Made by a program: the position numbers and the translations under genes
The notes under the pieces: generated by a model
What the model saw: the letters and a program-made list of their open reading frames with translations, nothing else
The model's database searches: none
What the model was told of the DNA's origin: nothing
NCBI GenBank assembly: GCA_963682175.1
Contig: OY821775.1
Location: forward strand, 2,728,001 to 2,792,000
Source: Triglochin maritima
Taxonomy: Eukaryota > Streptophyta > Magnoliopsida > Alismatales > Juncaginaceae
Direction: 5' to 3'
Length of the DNA stretch: 64,000 nt
Shown: in pieces, positions 10,739 to 23,134 of the stretch
Layout of the letters: each line of letters opens with the position of its first letter
How positions within the stretch are numbered: position 1 is the stretch's first letter

Positions 10739-13640
10739 TGTTTCTGGGTTGCCGCCTCACAGAGAGTTGGAGTTCGGTATTGATTTGGTGGCTGGGACCA
10801 CTCCACAGTCGAAGGCTCCTTATAGGATGGCACCGGCTGCGTTAGCTGAGCTGAAGAAGCAGCTGCAGGATTTGTTAGATACTGGGTTTATCCGCCCCAG
10901 TGTCTCCCCTTGGGGAGCTCCGGTACTCTTTGTGAAGAAGAAATATGGCTCATTGAGGATGTGCATCGGCTACAGGATGCTGAACAAGGTTACTGTGAGG
11001 AATCAGTATCCTTTACCCAGGATTGAGGATCTGTTTGACCAGCTGAAGTCAGCGAAGATATTTTCGAAGATTGATCTGCGATCCGGGTATCATCAGTTGA
11101 GGATCAGAGAGGCAGATGTTCAGAAGACAACTTTTCGGACGAGGTACGGGCACTTTGAGTTTCTGGTGATGCCGTTCGGGTTGACGAACGCGCCTGCAGC
11201 TTTCATGGATCTGATGAACAGGACGTTCAGTCAGTACCTCGACCGATTCGTGGTGGTCTTTGTAGACGACATCTTGGTATATTCACTGGACATAGAGCAG
11301 CACAGGGAGCACTTGCGGATCGTACTTGGCATCCTGAGAGATCATCAGTTGTTCGCCAAGTTTTCGAAGTGCGAGTTCTGGTTGGACAGTGTCGCTTTTC
11401 TTGGTCACATTGTATCTGGGGCTGGGATATCAGTGGATCCAGCGAAGGTGGAGGCAGTGACTCAGTGGAGAGCACCGACGAGTGTGACGGAGATCAGGAG
11501 CTTTGTTGGATTGACGGGTTATTATCGTCGATTCATCAAGGACTTCTCGAGGCTTGCTTCACCTTTGACGGCACTAACGCAGAAGGGAGTGAAGTTTGTT
11601 TGGTCCCAGAAGTGCGAGGACAGTTTTCAGGAACTGAAGAGTCGGTTGACGACTGCTCCAGTTCTGACTCTTCCCAGTGGCAGTGGAGGTTTTGTGATTT
11701 ATAGTGACGCATCTGGTGTGGGTTGGGTTGTGTACTGATGCAGCACGGTCAGGTGGTTGCTTATACTTCGAGGCAGTTGAAAGTACACGAGAGGAACTAC
11801 CCCACTCACGATTTGGAGTTGGCGGCAGTGGTTCACGCACTGAAGACCTGGCGTCATTATCTGTACGGGGAGAAGTTCGAGGTTTTCACGGACCATCAGA
11901 GTCTGAAGTATCTATTTTCACAGAAGGAGCTGAATATCAGGCAACGCAGGTGGCTCGAGCTGATTAAGGACTATGATTTCACTATCTCCTACCATCCGGG
12001 GAAGGCGAATACAGTCGCAGATGCTTTGAGTAGGAAGGTGGAAATTTCAGCTGCTGGTTTGTGTATTCAGGAGTGGAAGCTGCTCGAGACTTTGTCAGAG
12101 TGGAAGCCATTCTCCACGGACTCTGAGGGTGCGGTGATAGCTGGGTTGAGAGTGGAGCCTCAGATGGTCACGAGTATCGTCCAGGCTCAGAGGGCTGACG
12201 AAGATTTAGCTGGGTTGTTGCAGTTGGTTGCCAGAGACGGATCAGATTTCAGTATAGGGGTTGACGGAGGTCTGAGATTCAGAGGCCGAGTCTGGGTACC
12301 CAATGGGGGAGAGCTGAAGAAGGAAATCTTGGAGGAGGCACACAGGTCCCGATATTCCATCCACCCGGGTAGCACGAAGATGTACAAGGATCTTCAGAGG
12401 AATTTCTGGTGGAAGGGGATGAAGACTGAGATAACGGAGTTTGTCGGCAGATGTCTGGTTTGTCAGCAGGTGAAGATTGAGCACCAGAGACCCGCGGGAC
12501 CGATGCAGAGGATAGATTTGCCAGAGTGGAAATGGGAGCACGTGACGATGGATTTCGTCACCGGGTTGCCGAGGACGAGGAGATCTCATGACGCGATTTG
12601 GGTGATAGTTGATCGACTGACCAAGTCGTCGCATTTTCTGACAATCCGGACCACATTACCCTTGGATGACCTGGCTAGGCTGTACATTGAGGAGATAGTT
12701 CGCTTGCATGGGGGTGCCGGTTAGTATTATATCTGATCGAGACACCAGGTTTACTTCCAGATATTGGGGAAGTCTGCAGCAGGCTCTGGGGACACGGTTG
12801 AAGTTTAGTACAGCATTCCACCCGCAGACAGACGGACAGTCAGAGAGGACGATCCAGACTCTGGAGGATATGCTGAGAGCTTGTGCGCTGGATTGGGCAG
12901 GGCACTGGGATGAGCATCTACCGCTGATAGAGTTCGCCTACAACAACAGTTACCATTCGAGTATCGGAATGGCACCGTACGAGGCTTTGTACGGGAGACC
13001 TTGTAGATCGCCCGTGTGCTGGAGCGATGTAGGCGAGAGACAGCTGATCGGGCCTGAGATTGTGCAGATGTATGCCGAGAAAGTTGATGTGATCAGGCAG
13101 AGATTAGCGACAGCGCAGAGCAGGCAGAAGAGCTACGCGGATCGGCGTAGGCGAGTGTTGATGTTTGAGGTAGGCGATCACGTCTTCCTGAAGATTTCAC
13201 CATCTCGAGGAGTGATGAGGTTCGGGAAGAAAGGGAAGCTCAGTCCGAGGTACGTCGGGCCGTTTGAGATTCTTGATCGGATCGGAGAGGTTGCCTACAG
13301 GATTGCGTTGCCGCCGCAGTTTTCAGGTCTTCACGACGTCTTCCATGTGTCTATGTTGAGGAAGTACGTGGCGGATCCTTCTCACGTGATTCAGTTAGAG
13401 GTTCCGGAGATCCGTCAGGATTTGTCTCTCGAGGAAAGACCTGTGGAGATCGTGGATCGGATGGACCACCAGCTCAGGAGGAGGACCATTCCGATGGTGA
13501 AGGTCAGGTGGCAGCACCATAGTGAGCGTGAGGCTACTTGGGAAGTGGAGGAAGAGGTCCGGAAGGAGTTCCCGGAATTGTTTGGTGAGTTTCGGTCCCA
13601 ATTTCGTGGACGAAATTCTTTTAAGGATGGTGGATTGTAA
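10739..13640 (+). pseudogene. Tekay/Del-type chromovirus pol (RT, RNase H, integrase, chromodomain), truncated and frameshifted
   Basis: The frame starts mid-protein at [16 protein letters not shown] because the copia element is inserted there. Reverse transcriptase includes [17 protein letters not shown] and [11 protein letters not shown]. RNase H starts at VIYSDASG, and a one-base loss near 11725 shifts the frame. Integrase follows, with a zinc-binding segment, the core [21 protein letters not shown] and [16 protein letters not shown] one-base gain in a G run at about 12711-12715 shifts the frame again. The C-terminus ([10 protein letters not shown] to [20 protein letters not shown]) is a chromodomain-like module typical of chromoviruses. 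The copy cannot encode a working polyprotein. Confidence 0.9.
13621..13635 (+). other. Polypurine tract of the chromovirus
   Basis: TTAAGGATGGTGGAT directly precedes TGTAATATCC, the LTR start. The pol stop codon lies a few bases inside the LTR. Confidence 0.7.
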
Positions 13641-14753
13641 TATCCTTAATCTTTCTTAGGGCTAATCATGTTTTGGCTTTGATTAGGGGCTTAATTGGGT
13701 GGATTATGATGGAGGGCTGAGATTGGTTTGGTTTGGATTAGATGAGATGAAGGGTGGAGATTTGGGGAGAAGGGTTTAAGTGTATGTGTTGATTCTCTCT
13801 CTCTCTCCCGCATTCTCTCTCTCACCCGCTCAAACTCTCTCCCTCTCTCTGATCGTGTCTCCGGCGTGTGAAGGTGCTCGTAGGGCGGATCTCGGAAGGC
13901 GAGGTGAAGCTCGGACGTTCGCCGGAGAGGAGTAGATCGTTGATCGGTTGGTTTTCGCCGGAGGAGGTGCTTTGCGAGGAAAAGCTCGCCGTTGGGTCTT
14001 CGAAGGCTTCTTCAAGTCTTCAAGGTATGTCAAGCTTTACTTTGATGCTCACTTGTGCTTTGGTGGGTGTTGGGGTGGTCGACGGTGGGCCAGATGGCTC
14101 GTCAGACCCGTGCAGCTGCGTTCTGCACTATAATCGGTCGACCGGTGGCATGGTTCGGTCGACCGGTTGTAGAGTAATTTGGGCGGAAACCCTTGCACCG
14201 GTCGAACGATACTCCTTGAGTGGTCGACCGGTGGTACGTTTAATCAAGGGGAGAAGGCTCTGGGTGTTTTCGGTCGGACGGGGCCCCTTTGTTGGTCGAC
14301 CGAAAGCACTGTTGTAAGTCGGTTGGGGGCGTTGACCATCCAAACGGTCGACCGCCTTGTTGACTCGTTCGACCGGCGATTAAAAATAACTTAAGTTGGT
14401 TCGACCGTGAGATGTTCCGGTCGACCGGTGCACTATGCGGATTTTGGGGTTTGGTACTGGTCGTTTTCGGTCGACCGGTGAGTTTGGGTCGTTCGACCGT
14501 TGGTGCATATTACTGTGGCACAAGTTTTTACTAGTCGGATTCGGTCGAACGGGACCCCTTTGCCGTTCGACCGATCGGCAGTTTTGTTGGTTGGGCCGGT
14601 CCCGCTGTGAGGATTCGGTCGACCGGTTGGGAGATTTTGTTCGACCGTTTGGTACGGTTTTCGTGTGTTCTTGTGTTGGGAGATTTTGTTCGACCGTTTG
14701 GTACGGTTTTCGTGTGTTCTTGTGTTGTGAAGCCAGCTCGAGATGGCAACGGA
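13636..14753 (+). repeat. Chromovirus 3' LTR, first part
   Basis: It begins TGTAATATCC right after the polypurine tract. A CT-rich microsatellite lies at about 13795-13855. The segment around 14320-14380 closely resembles 60441-60500 in the solo LTR (a GTTGACCATC core next to palindromes), so the two LTRs are related. The LTR seems to be broken at about 14754 by the inverted PMD block. A possible remaining end, with GAGGATGTTACA, is at 34720-34821. Confidence 0.7.
14080..14724. repeat. CGGTCGACCG palindrome array in the chromovirus LTR
   Basis: Eight exact GGTCGACC cores and about as many one-step variants (GTTCGACCG, CGGTCGAACG) are scattered over about 640 bases. Near the end a 49-bp unit holding one variant is directly repeated (14627-14675 and 14676-14724). 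The motif is the same as in the unrelated copia LTR. Confidence 0.88.
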
Positions 14754-17700
14754 TCTTACGTGGATGCTTTAAAATTCTTTTTTTTTGTTTCTTATTTAAT
14801 GGGAAAGTTTCGTTTTCACCTTTGGATCTCGTGATATTCCACATTTCTTCATGTTTTGACTATTTTCATGTCCAATCTAATAAATATAGATCAAAAGATT
14901 GATCACTAAAATGCTACATCAAATTGCACTTCAATAATTTCCTAATTTTTCGTTTTGATGTTATCGCTCAATCTACATCTCAGTATAGTTCCAAATTGCA
15001 CACATTCCTACTAATATGGGATGACAATTGGTTGACAATCATTAGTTTTTTTTCTTTTTTTGGTTGGAGATGTATTTTTTTTTGTGTCAACAGTTTGCCG
15101 CCTCAAGAAGATATGATGAATATTGTGAATCATAACTTCTTGAGAAAGTTATTTCCAATATATTAGGGGTGCATGTTTTCATGTTATAGGTATGGTCCTT
15201 GATGGTTAAAGATGAGTTAGTTATTTTAATTACTCTCCATCAACTATTTTCGTCAAATCTTTTTTTTACCCTATGGCTACGTGACTTTTTCCCCTCTAAT
15301 GCCAAATACGTAATTTTATTGACCACGTGGAAATTTTCATTCGGTTACGTGAAAGTTTCTTGGTGGATACATTTTATTATTATTATAATATATATAGGTG
15401 GGATGATTGGTGAGGAGAAATCAACACTTCTGTGCTCTTAAGTAGAATCTTGCCCGGCTTATTTTCTTGCTCATTTGATTCTGGTAAGCTAGCTGGCAGT
15501 AACCGCCTACATTCACGGGATGTCGTTCTCAAGAGCATTCGAGTGACTATAACCTCTTGTTCGAGACAGGTAACTTTTACGTCCCCCTTTTTTTTTTGTA
15601 AAAGCTCGCAACATGACCTATGTTTTCATCTTTGATTCCTGCGACATGGGAAGTTATGTGACGTGTAATTTTTTAGTTCCCATGGAGAATCCTGGATCAC
15701 CGTTTGCTTTTGTAGGAATTGACTTGCAATACTTGAATGATTATTATTATTTTTTATTTTTTTGAATCTCGTACAACTCGCTCCACATGCTACTTTGTTG
15801 CTTTGAAAATGTAACTAGGATGTCCTTCTATCATTCAAGTGGTTGTTCCATGCGTCTCTCGAGTTCCAAGCGAGTAGCCCGAGCTTTCTCACCTTTTAGA
15901 GGAGAGAACATCACTTCTGACATAAGTCGGTGTCTTCACTATAAGTCGGATGGCAGGTGGAGCTTCGATCGCCACGACGACATTCCGGTTTGGTTCCCTT
16001 CTGACATCGATCTGAAGTATCACTTGGGCCATCGCGATAGATCTGAAGTTATTGCAGTAGAGTACGCAATATTGCGTGGACGCCAATCTTTACGCGGGAC
16101 AATTATCCATCATCCTCCATCCTATAGTATCTATAAAGATCATGATATATGCAAGGTTCCAGATCTCATGAAAACTGGGCTATTAACTCAGAAACGAGCT
16201 ATTATCGTTGATTTGCATCCGGGTAGCTGGGGGATGCATGGTTCTACTAACTCAGGTGATGGAAGTAACCGACCATACATGATTTTGTCGCCTAGTGATC
16301 CCAGGAAACCTCTCAGCGTATGCTTGGCCATTGAATGCTTACAGGAATCCTTTCGGCAAGGGAAGAAACCTGGGTGGTATGGGCAACTAAGCCTTCGGGG
16401 TTTACCTATCTTCCGTAGTGGCCAAGTCGAGTGGACTCGTTATTGTCTAGAGCATTACGGAATTAAATTGAGGAGTATAGGCTTATATGACGCTGTATAT
16501 GCTTCTATGTTCACGTATCATCGCTATGATGGTCTTATTCAAGCATTTGCGGAATTATGGACGCCGAGATATAACACTGCTTTTACTCGTGAAGGAGAGT
16601 TTTCGCCGAACTTGTGGGATTTTTCTCAACTCACTGGACTTCCAATTTCTGGAGATTTATACGAAGAGTGTGTGCCTCCAGATTTCATAAAGGACCGGAC
16701 TGACGGTGACGGTAATTATCGTTATCCATATTGTATGAGGCTCTTGTTTAAGATTTTCAGGAACCTGGTACTGTGGAAACAATCTAGTCTGAAAAATAAT
16801 AAAGAACACCATATGGTAGTTGATCCAAAGCTCAATCTACATGATCTTGAAGGTGATGCTGCATTTGACTTCGACGATGTACCGGTGACAACTCAAGTTC
16901 AATGCAGAATTACTCCCAACATGTGGCTGAGATTCTTTTACGGTGGTCCTTTTCTGCTAAAGGCTTTCCCTGAGGTTGGTGATGAGATGTCTCCTTTCGA
17001 AAATGAACCAATAACTTTGCCAACTGGTGATGATGAGACATTTTTTCCGATTCCAAAAGTTGGAGCTAACCCGTGGGCTCTAGAGGAGGAAACTCATTTA
17101 GCTGCATTTCTGGTTTATTGGATTTGCACGTTTGCCCTTCCATACGGAGATGACCGTTTTATTCGACCGGAGGTGATTTACCCTGCGGCTTTGTTGGCGA
17201 GTGGAGTTAAATTAGCTATGTGCCCCGCGATACTTGCTAGCGTATATTTTGGTTTGGGGACGCTCCATCATCACCAGGTCCCAAAACAATGTTCGACTGT
17301 GATGCCTGTTCACTATATTTCCTGTTGGCTTGCTTTTTATACAAAGATTTCCGTCACTCCCAACTACAAAGGACTTGGTTTGAAACCTCGAATGTTAGCT
17401 TATGCTGGTGTGAGAAGGGAAGTGAAACTCGAGAAAGTTAGACAATTCTTTTTTACACCACCTAGGGACGGTAAGCCCATTATAGAGTGGCGTGCTCTGT
17501 CGGAAGAATTACCTTATCATCCACAGCGTCAGAGCTTATATGACGACGGGGAAGAGACCGTACATTTAATCTCCGGAAAAGTACGTTATCAAAGCACTTT
17601 ACTAACTGAAGAACGTGAATGGCTTCTGAGTATTCGTCCGAGTGTCCTTATTCTTCGTAAAGGAAAGACGTTACTTTTGGAACCGTATTATCCATTTCGT

Positions 17701-18657
17701 TTTGGGCGTATGTTTGGCTATGATCAGGGAATTCCGTCAGAAGATGCTCAATTCCAACTTTACAGACGTTGCTTTGAAAGTGATCTTCACGAGAAATTGG
17801 TTGGTGAGTATTGGCATTTGTATGACAGGTATACTCGAGAATTATTCCATATTCCTGATCCGTTGCGTAAGGGCGTATTTTCGGAACAATATGGAACTTG
17901 GTGGAGTCGTTATACTTCTAGTTTCTTTAGCAACAATCCCATTGAACTTCGACATCAAGAGAAAGAGTGGTTATTGGAACACGGAAATGATATTAGAATA
18001 CCGCCGGGCTACTTCCAAAAGAAGGGTTCTTGTCGAGGAGACCGTAAAGAGGGGACATGTGCTCGGATCCGTCGCAGAAACACCAAGACAGCTAACAAGT
18101 CTAATGTTGAAGATGACGAAGACATTGCTGTGCGAACATCATTGAGATATCAAGGATTCGGGTGGTATCCTCCTCAACATTGGGGTAGGGAAAAGCTTAA
18201 ACGAATGAATTGCATCCTGCCTGAGGAAGTATCGACGTCGCGATTACATTCCAAGAGGACTGAAGAGGTTTCAGAAGGGAATATCTCGCCTGGTGAAAAG
18301 TTACATACTCAGCAATATGTTGCTGACCCCTTAGAACGGCCGCCAATTGGACCGTTATTTGATGAAGATCTAGCAGATGTTCCTGAACCTTTAGAATCTA
18401 GTCGACTTCCATCCCCGACGCCGCAAGAGATTGTAGAATATCCACCCGACTATTGCTGGCTCGATTTATTATGCAGCATGCTCGGTGCAGACCCTTTGAA
18501 TTGGGAAGATGCACCACTTTCGTTGTCTTTCCGGGAAGGTGGGGCGTCATTTTTTAATGTTGCCGACGTGTGTCATCAACTTCGGCACCATACGGACTTG
18601 ATTCCCACGACTTTGAGAGCTCTGACGATCAAGGAAGTATTTGATGTTGTCGATATA
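14754..18657 (+). repeat. Large inverted repeat, left arm
   Basis: The arm starts at about CTTACGTGGATGC and runs through promoter, 5' exon and most of PMD exon 1, stopping after the codons for VFDVVDI. The right arm is 26789-30688. Over about 950 shared residues I count roughly eight amino-acid differences, so the arms are about 99% identical. The spacer is about 8.1 kb. Confidence 0.9.
15388..15396 (+). promoter_or_regulatory. Probable TATA box of the PMD gene
   Basis: ATATATATA lies about 430 bases before the start codon. A 5' noncoding exon appears to run from about 15420 to 15569, with donor GACAG|GTAACT at 15570 and acceptor ACTAG at 15818. The start codon lies two bases into the next exon. 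Confidence 0.5.
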
Positions 18658-21557
18658 GCTGCACTACGTGATGGTGTAGATTGGAGAAGATATATCTCCT
18701 TACCACAACTTCCTTTACACATCAATTTTAGTCTCATCCATGGTATATATATATATATATATATATTGACCTCTTGTGCTTTTATTTAATGTTCTTAATT
18801 TCGTCGCTTTCAACTCCAATGTGCCAAAAAAATGTTGTTACATTATTGTATCTATATATTTGTAGCTTTCATCCCGTCTGCTTTTGGTTCGAAAAACGAC
18901 GAGCCCACTTGGGAACACAGTGTTGTGGAGATACAAGATTCTTACCAGATGAATAAAGGGGAAACATCTATTCCACCTTTGACTGGGAAACGTGGTGCAA
19001 AAGAAGGTTTGCAACCTTCCACGGCTATATTTGGCTTCACGTCCAATTCTTATTTTGTATAGTTTTATTTTATGTGTTGTAACTCTATTTTATTTTGGGT
19101 TTTTTGATACAGTACATATCAAAAGGTTCAAAATTTACCTAATACCCATGATTTCTCAAAAATTATTTTGATACCTATCAAAAAGATGTAAATTGTTTTA
19201 ATGCAGTCCCGTTAATGTGGGACCCACTTCTATCTGTTGCCGTTAACGGATTCTGTTATGACACTGTTAAATGAAATAATTAACAAATGTATTAACCCAC
19301 TAATTAAGTAATTAAGAAAAATTGTTGTGGTACCCATCCTAACAATTTAAATTGGTATGTTACCCATCTAAAATATTATAATTGGTATAGTACCTATGAA
19401 TTTTGAAAAAAAAACTTTTATTTGTTAAAAATGTGGTAAATCCAACTTGTTACATGTTCCAAAAAAATAACATGATATATTTCGTTTAATCTTTATAATT
19501 TGATATTTTTCAAATTATAAATTAGATATTTTCAATTTATAAAGATTAAATGAAATTTATCATGTTATTCATTGGAACATGTAACAAGTTAGATTTATCA
19601 CATTTTTAACAAAACATTTTTTTTTCAAATTTATAATTTGAAAATATCAAATTATAAATATTAAACAAAATTTATTATGTTATTTGTTGGAACATGTAAC
19701 AAGTTAGATTTATCACATTTTTAACAAATAAAAGGTATTTGTTTTGAAAAATCATGGGTATTATACCAATTATAATATTTTAGATGGGTAGCATACCAAT
19801 TTTAATTGTTGGGATGAGTACAACAACAATTTTTCTTAATTACTTAATTAGTGGGTTAATACATTTGTTAATTATTTAATTTAACGGTGCTGTAACGGAA
19901 TCCGTTAACGACAACAGACAGAAGTGTGTCCCACCTTAACGGAACTGTGTTAAAACAATTTACATATTTTTGATAGGTATCAAAATAATTTTTGAGAAGC
20001 CATGGGTATTATGCCAATTTTGAACCTTTTCGTACGGAGTGGAGCAAAAAACCCATTTTATTTTGTGTTGACACAGCTACTGGCGAGTTTCCTAGCTCAA
20101 ATGTACAAATTCAAAGACATGTTCGCCGCTAGAAGCCACCGCTTTGGAAGTTAAAACACAACGACATGATGTTGTGATGCATGAGTCACCCCAGGTTGTT
20201 GTTTTTTTTGTTTGTATATTGGTTCTCATTATTGTGGTTATTATCTGGTACTTGTTGTTAATAAAAAGGAACGTCCGAGTCACGACATGACGAATGCATG
20301 AGTCACGTACTTTTTATATGCTTTCAATTAGATCACCCATTAATATTGTGTTGTCTCATGTATGCTTTAGGGAATTTTCACAGAAGGTAGTTCACCACTC
20401 TCATATAAGGAGAAAGTAACACTCATAGTACCCCAAGGTATGTACGTAGTATATTTTTTTTAGTAGAATATGTTTCCACGATTTAATTTTCCTTCGAGGC
20501 ATTTGACCATGATAAAATATATTATAGAGGATATGGTTACTATACGAAGAGTGGAAGGGAAGATTGTATCGCCCAAACCTTCACTTTCAGATACCAACAA
20601 GGATGATCCTTCATGTTCACTTCCGTTGTTGGTTAGTTTTGTGGTCTCCCTTTTTGTTATAAAATTGTGCATCATCTCCTCTAAATTGTGGTTATTTCCT
20701 TGTTTCTATGTTTCTTTTGTATGTTGAATGATGTGCAGGAACATAATGTTGGTGCGGCATCTTTGCGAACCTCACATGCGGCGGTCAGGTTGACGGATGA
20801 GGTGCTTACAGATGAGCCTCCAATCTCGCAGCAAAATGCTTCCACAGAATCAGAATTCGATGTCGGGATTCCACCGGGCTATATTGCCGATCCTAACACT
20901 GACCAATGTGATCTGGATAATGCTGCAGATCTGATCAGAGGCTTCGGCGGCCGGTTAAGACGTGACCTGCCACTAGATGAAGTGCTCAAAAGGGTTAATA
21001 AGGTTACTAAAATGTTGGTGTACTCTGGAGTTCCTTTGACTGAGTGGGCCGATGGTTCACGATCCTTGCTACGTGCCTGGAAGCTTCGAGATCAAGTGCG
21101 AGGGAGGTTTATCGAGCATGATGACTTAATCGGAGTCACAGAAGCATCAATTGTCTCACAATCCCGCTGTGTAGACGACCTTCGAGCACAACACACGACT
21201 ATTGACGGGGAACTTTCAACTAAGATTTTATCTTTGTCTAGCTTTGAGGAAGAGAGTACATTAATCCAATCAAAAATCAATCAAGCGAAGGCTGAACTTG
21301 ACGGAGTTCAGGAGAAGTTTGCTCACGTAACGCACGAGCTCGACGCAGAGGCGAAACTCTGCATTCATTTGGAACGCCGTAGGAGAGATCTGGAAGACCA
21401 ACTATCTACTGCAGAGTCGGAGGTCTCCAACAAGAAGAAGAAGCTTGAAGACTTGAAGTCGGATCGGAAACGTATAGTTGCTAGCCGCGATGTAGAGGAA
21501 GCTACAGCAAATGCCGCAGTGGAACAAGCCATAGAGATTATTAGTTCTTTATGGTGA
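15820..21557 (+). CDS. Plant mobile domain (PMD) protein with coiled-coil C-terminus, five coding exons
   Basis: Proposed exons are 15820-18742, 18866-19006, 20384-20437, 20528-20631 and 20739-21557, all with GT-AG borders. The phases agree across all joins, giving about 1,346 residues and no stop. The N-terminal half matches the PMD type (PF10536, misnamed aminotransferase-like), for example FAELWTPRYNTAFT followed by NLWDFSQLTGLPISGDLYEE. The last 200 residues are Glu/Lys/Arg-rich heptads (FEEESTLIQSKINQAKAELD), a likely coiled coil. PMD proteins occur both as silencing-related host genes (MAIN/MAIL type) and inside transposons. The start was chosen at 15820 because an intron acceptor lies just upstream. 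A MITE sits in intron 2. The function is unknown. Confidence 0.75.
18743..18766. repeat. TA microsatellite at an intron donor
   Basis: A run of TA dinucleotides begins at the GT donor of PMD intron 1. Without splicing, the frame reads through into a low-complexity tail and stops at 18789. Confidence 0.8.
19097..20054. mobile_element. MULE-type MITE with long terminal inverted repeats
   Basis: The 958-bp element starts GGGTTTTTTG and ends CAAAAAACCC. Its arms of over 300 bp fold back on each other, sharing for example AAAGGTTCAAAAT and the TTAACGG segments. It is flanked by a 10-bp direct repeat ATTTTATTTT (19087-19096 and 20055-20064), in the 9-10 bp range of Mutator-like elements. It has no coding capacity. 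It lies in intron 2 of the PMD gene and outside the inverted-repeat arm. Confidence 0.88.
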
Positions 21558-22202
21558 TCCTTTTGTATTATGATTTCTTTTCACGATGCAACATGGTTTT
21601 AGTAATTTATCCTTTCTTTTATTTATTTATCAAGACTTTGTTTGTCTTTGACAAGGCTATTTATATCATATTCCTTCAAATGCACTAGTTTGTCCCGTAT
21701 CGATGAATTATCTATTTATTTATTTAATACAAATTTCCCTAACAACGAGAGAGAGGGAACCCAAGATCTAACTTGGCGTGCATCCTCTCTTATTATTAGA
21801 GTTGTTTGCATTTCTTTTATTATTATTACATATATTTTATCGACACATTTTTTTATACAAATTTTTATATGGTTTGTAAATTTGTAGAACAAATGTGGCC
21901 AACCCTCTTACTTGATATTTAGGGTGATGACGATATATGTGAGTAGACTTATTATTGCTACTCATGAGATTATGATATATATGTATGTATGAATAAGTTT
22001 AGCCTCGTTATTAGGAGGATGGTGATATATATGTGAGTAGACTTATTATTGCTACTCAGGAGATGAAGATATATATGTATATGCGAATAAGTTTAGCCTC
22101 GTTATTCGGGAGGATAATATATGAGGTGAGTAGACTTATGTTACTACTCAGAACATTAGAACACGCATGGATACGTTTAGCCTCGTTACCCAGGAGGACA
22201 TG
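21558..22202. other. AT-rich 3' region of the PMD gene with degenerate repeats
   Basis: No gene is seen. A CT/GA-rich segment (about 21745-21790) recurs inverted and twice at 33130-33280. From about 21900 a degenerate repeat alternates GAGTAGACTTATTATTGCTACTC with AAGTTTAGCCTCGTTATTC, about 110 bases apart. Confidence 0.7.
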
Positions 22203-22919
22203 ATTTTTTTTTACATCATGACAACCATCAGCTGTGGAGCCACAGTAAGGATCTCATCTTTGAAATCGTACCGGATGCTCGCTCTTCATATGGATGTCAC
22301 CCAACAAAGTTGGAAAGTTCTTACAAATCTCAGATATGCTTCATAGATCTGTAGAACTTTGATAACCCCTTTCGCCTCAAGAACTCTCATATGTGGGAGA
22401 GTGACCCGAGGGACGTTCCATCGTCAGCGAAAGTTTTATATTATTATTGTTCTTACAAATCTCAGATGTACTTCATAGATTTGTAGAACATTTCTATCGA
22501 AAAGTTTTACCTCTTATTCAGGAGGTATATCGAAAAGTTTCACCTCTTATTCAGGAGGACAGGATTTTTTACATCATGACAACCATCAGCTGTGGAGCCA
22601 CAGTAAGGATCTCATCTTTGAAATCGTACCGGATGCTCGCTCTTCATATGGATGTCACCCAACAAGGTTGGAAAGTTCTTACAAATCTCAGATATGCTTC
22701 ATAGATTTGTAGAACTTTGATAACCCCTTTCGCCTCAAGAACTCTCATATGTGGGAGAGTGACCCGAGGGACGTTCCATCGTCAGCGAAAGTTTTATATT
22801 ATTATTATTGTCCTTACAAATCTCAGATGTACTTCATAGATTTGTAGAACATTTCTATCGAAAAGTTTTACCTCTTATTCAGGAGGTATATCGAAAAGTT
22901 TCACCTCTTATTCAGGAGG
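22203..22919. repeat. Two tandem units of about 358 bp
   Basis: The segment from ACATCATGACAACC to TTATTCAGGAGG is present twice in a row with few differences (start points 22213 and 22571). Each unit ends with two copies of a short CGAAAAGTTT-CACCTCTTATTCAGGAGG module. A position next to the integrase remnant fits the repeat-rich 3' region of Tat-type elements. Confidence 0.88.
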
Positions 22920-23134
22920 TTTTTTTTTTTATCAATTGCACCGCCCTTTGGGTTTTCGCCACAATTGACTCCCACTTGTTTTTTTTTCTACAAGCCCTTT
23001 CGGGTTTTCTTGTAGAGGGGTACCCAATTTTGCATGTCGTCGACAGCCGAGTTATGTCTTTTTTACCCTTAGCGCCCTTTAGGGTTTTCACCAAGTCCGT
23101 AGGGTCTCATTTTTTTAACCCTTTTTTTATATTT

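Noticed and set aside
11227..12634. Several open frames antisense to chromovirus pol
   Set aside because: They overlap recognised RT, RNase H and integrase domains and show no similarity to known proteins.
15820..18742. Annotation of the PMD gene as an aminotransferase
   Set aside because: The family name aminotransferase-like is historical; no pyridoxal-phosphate lysine region or aminotransferase motifs are visible.
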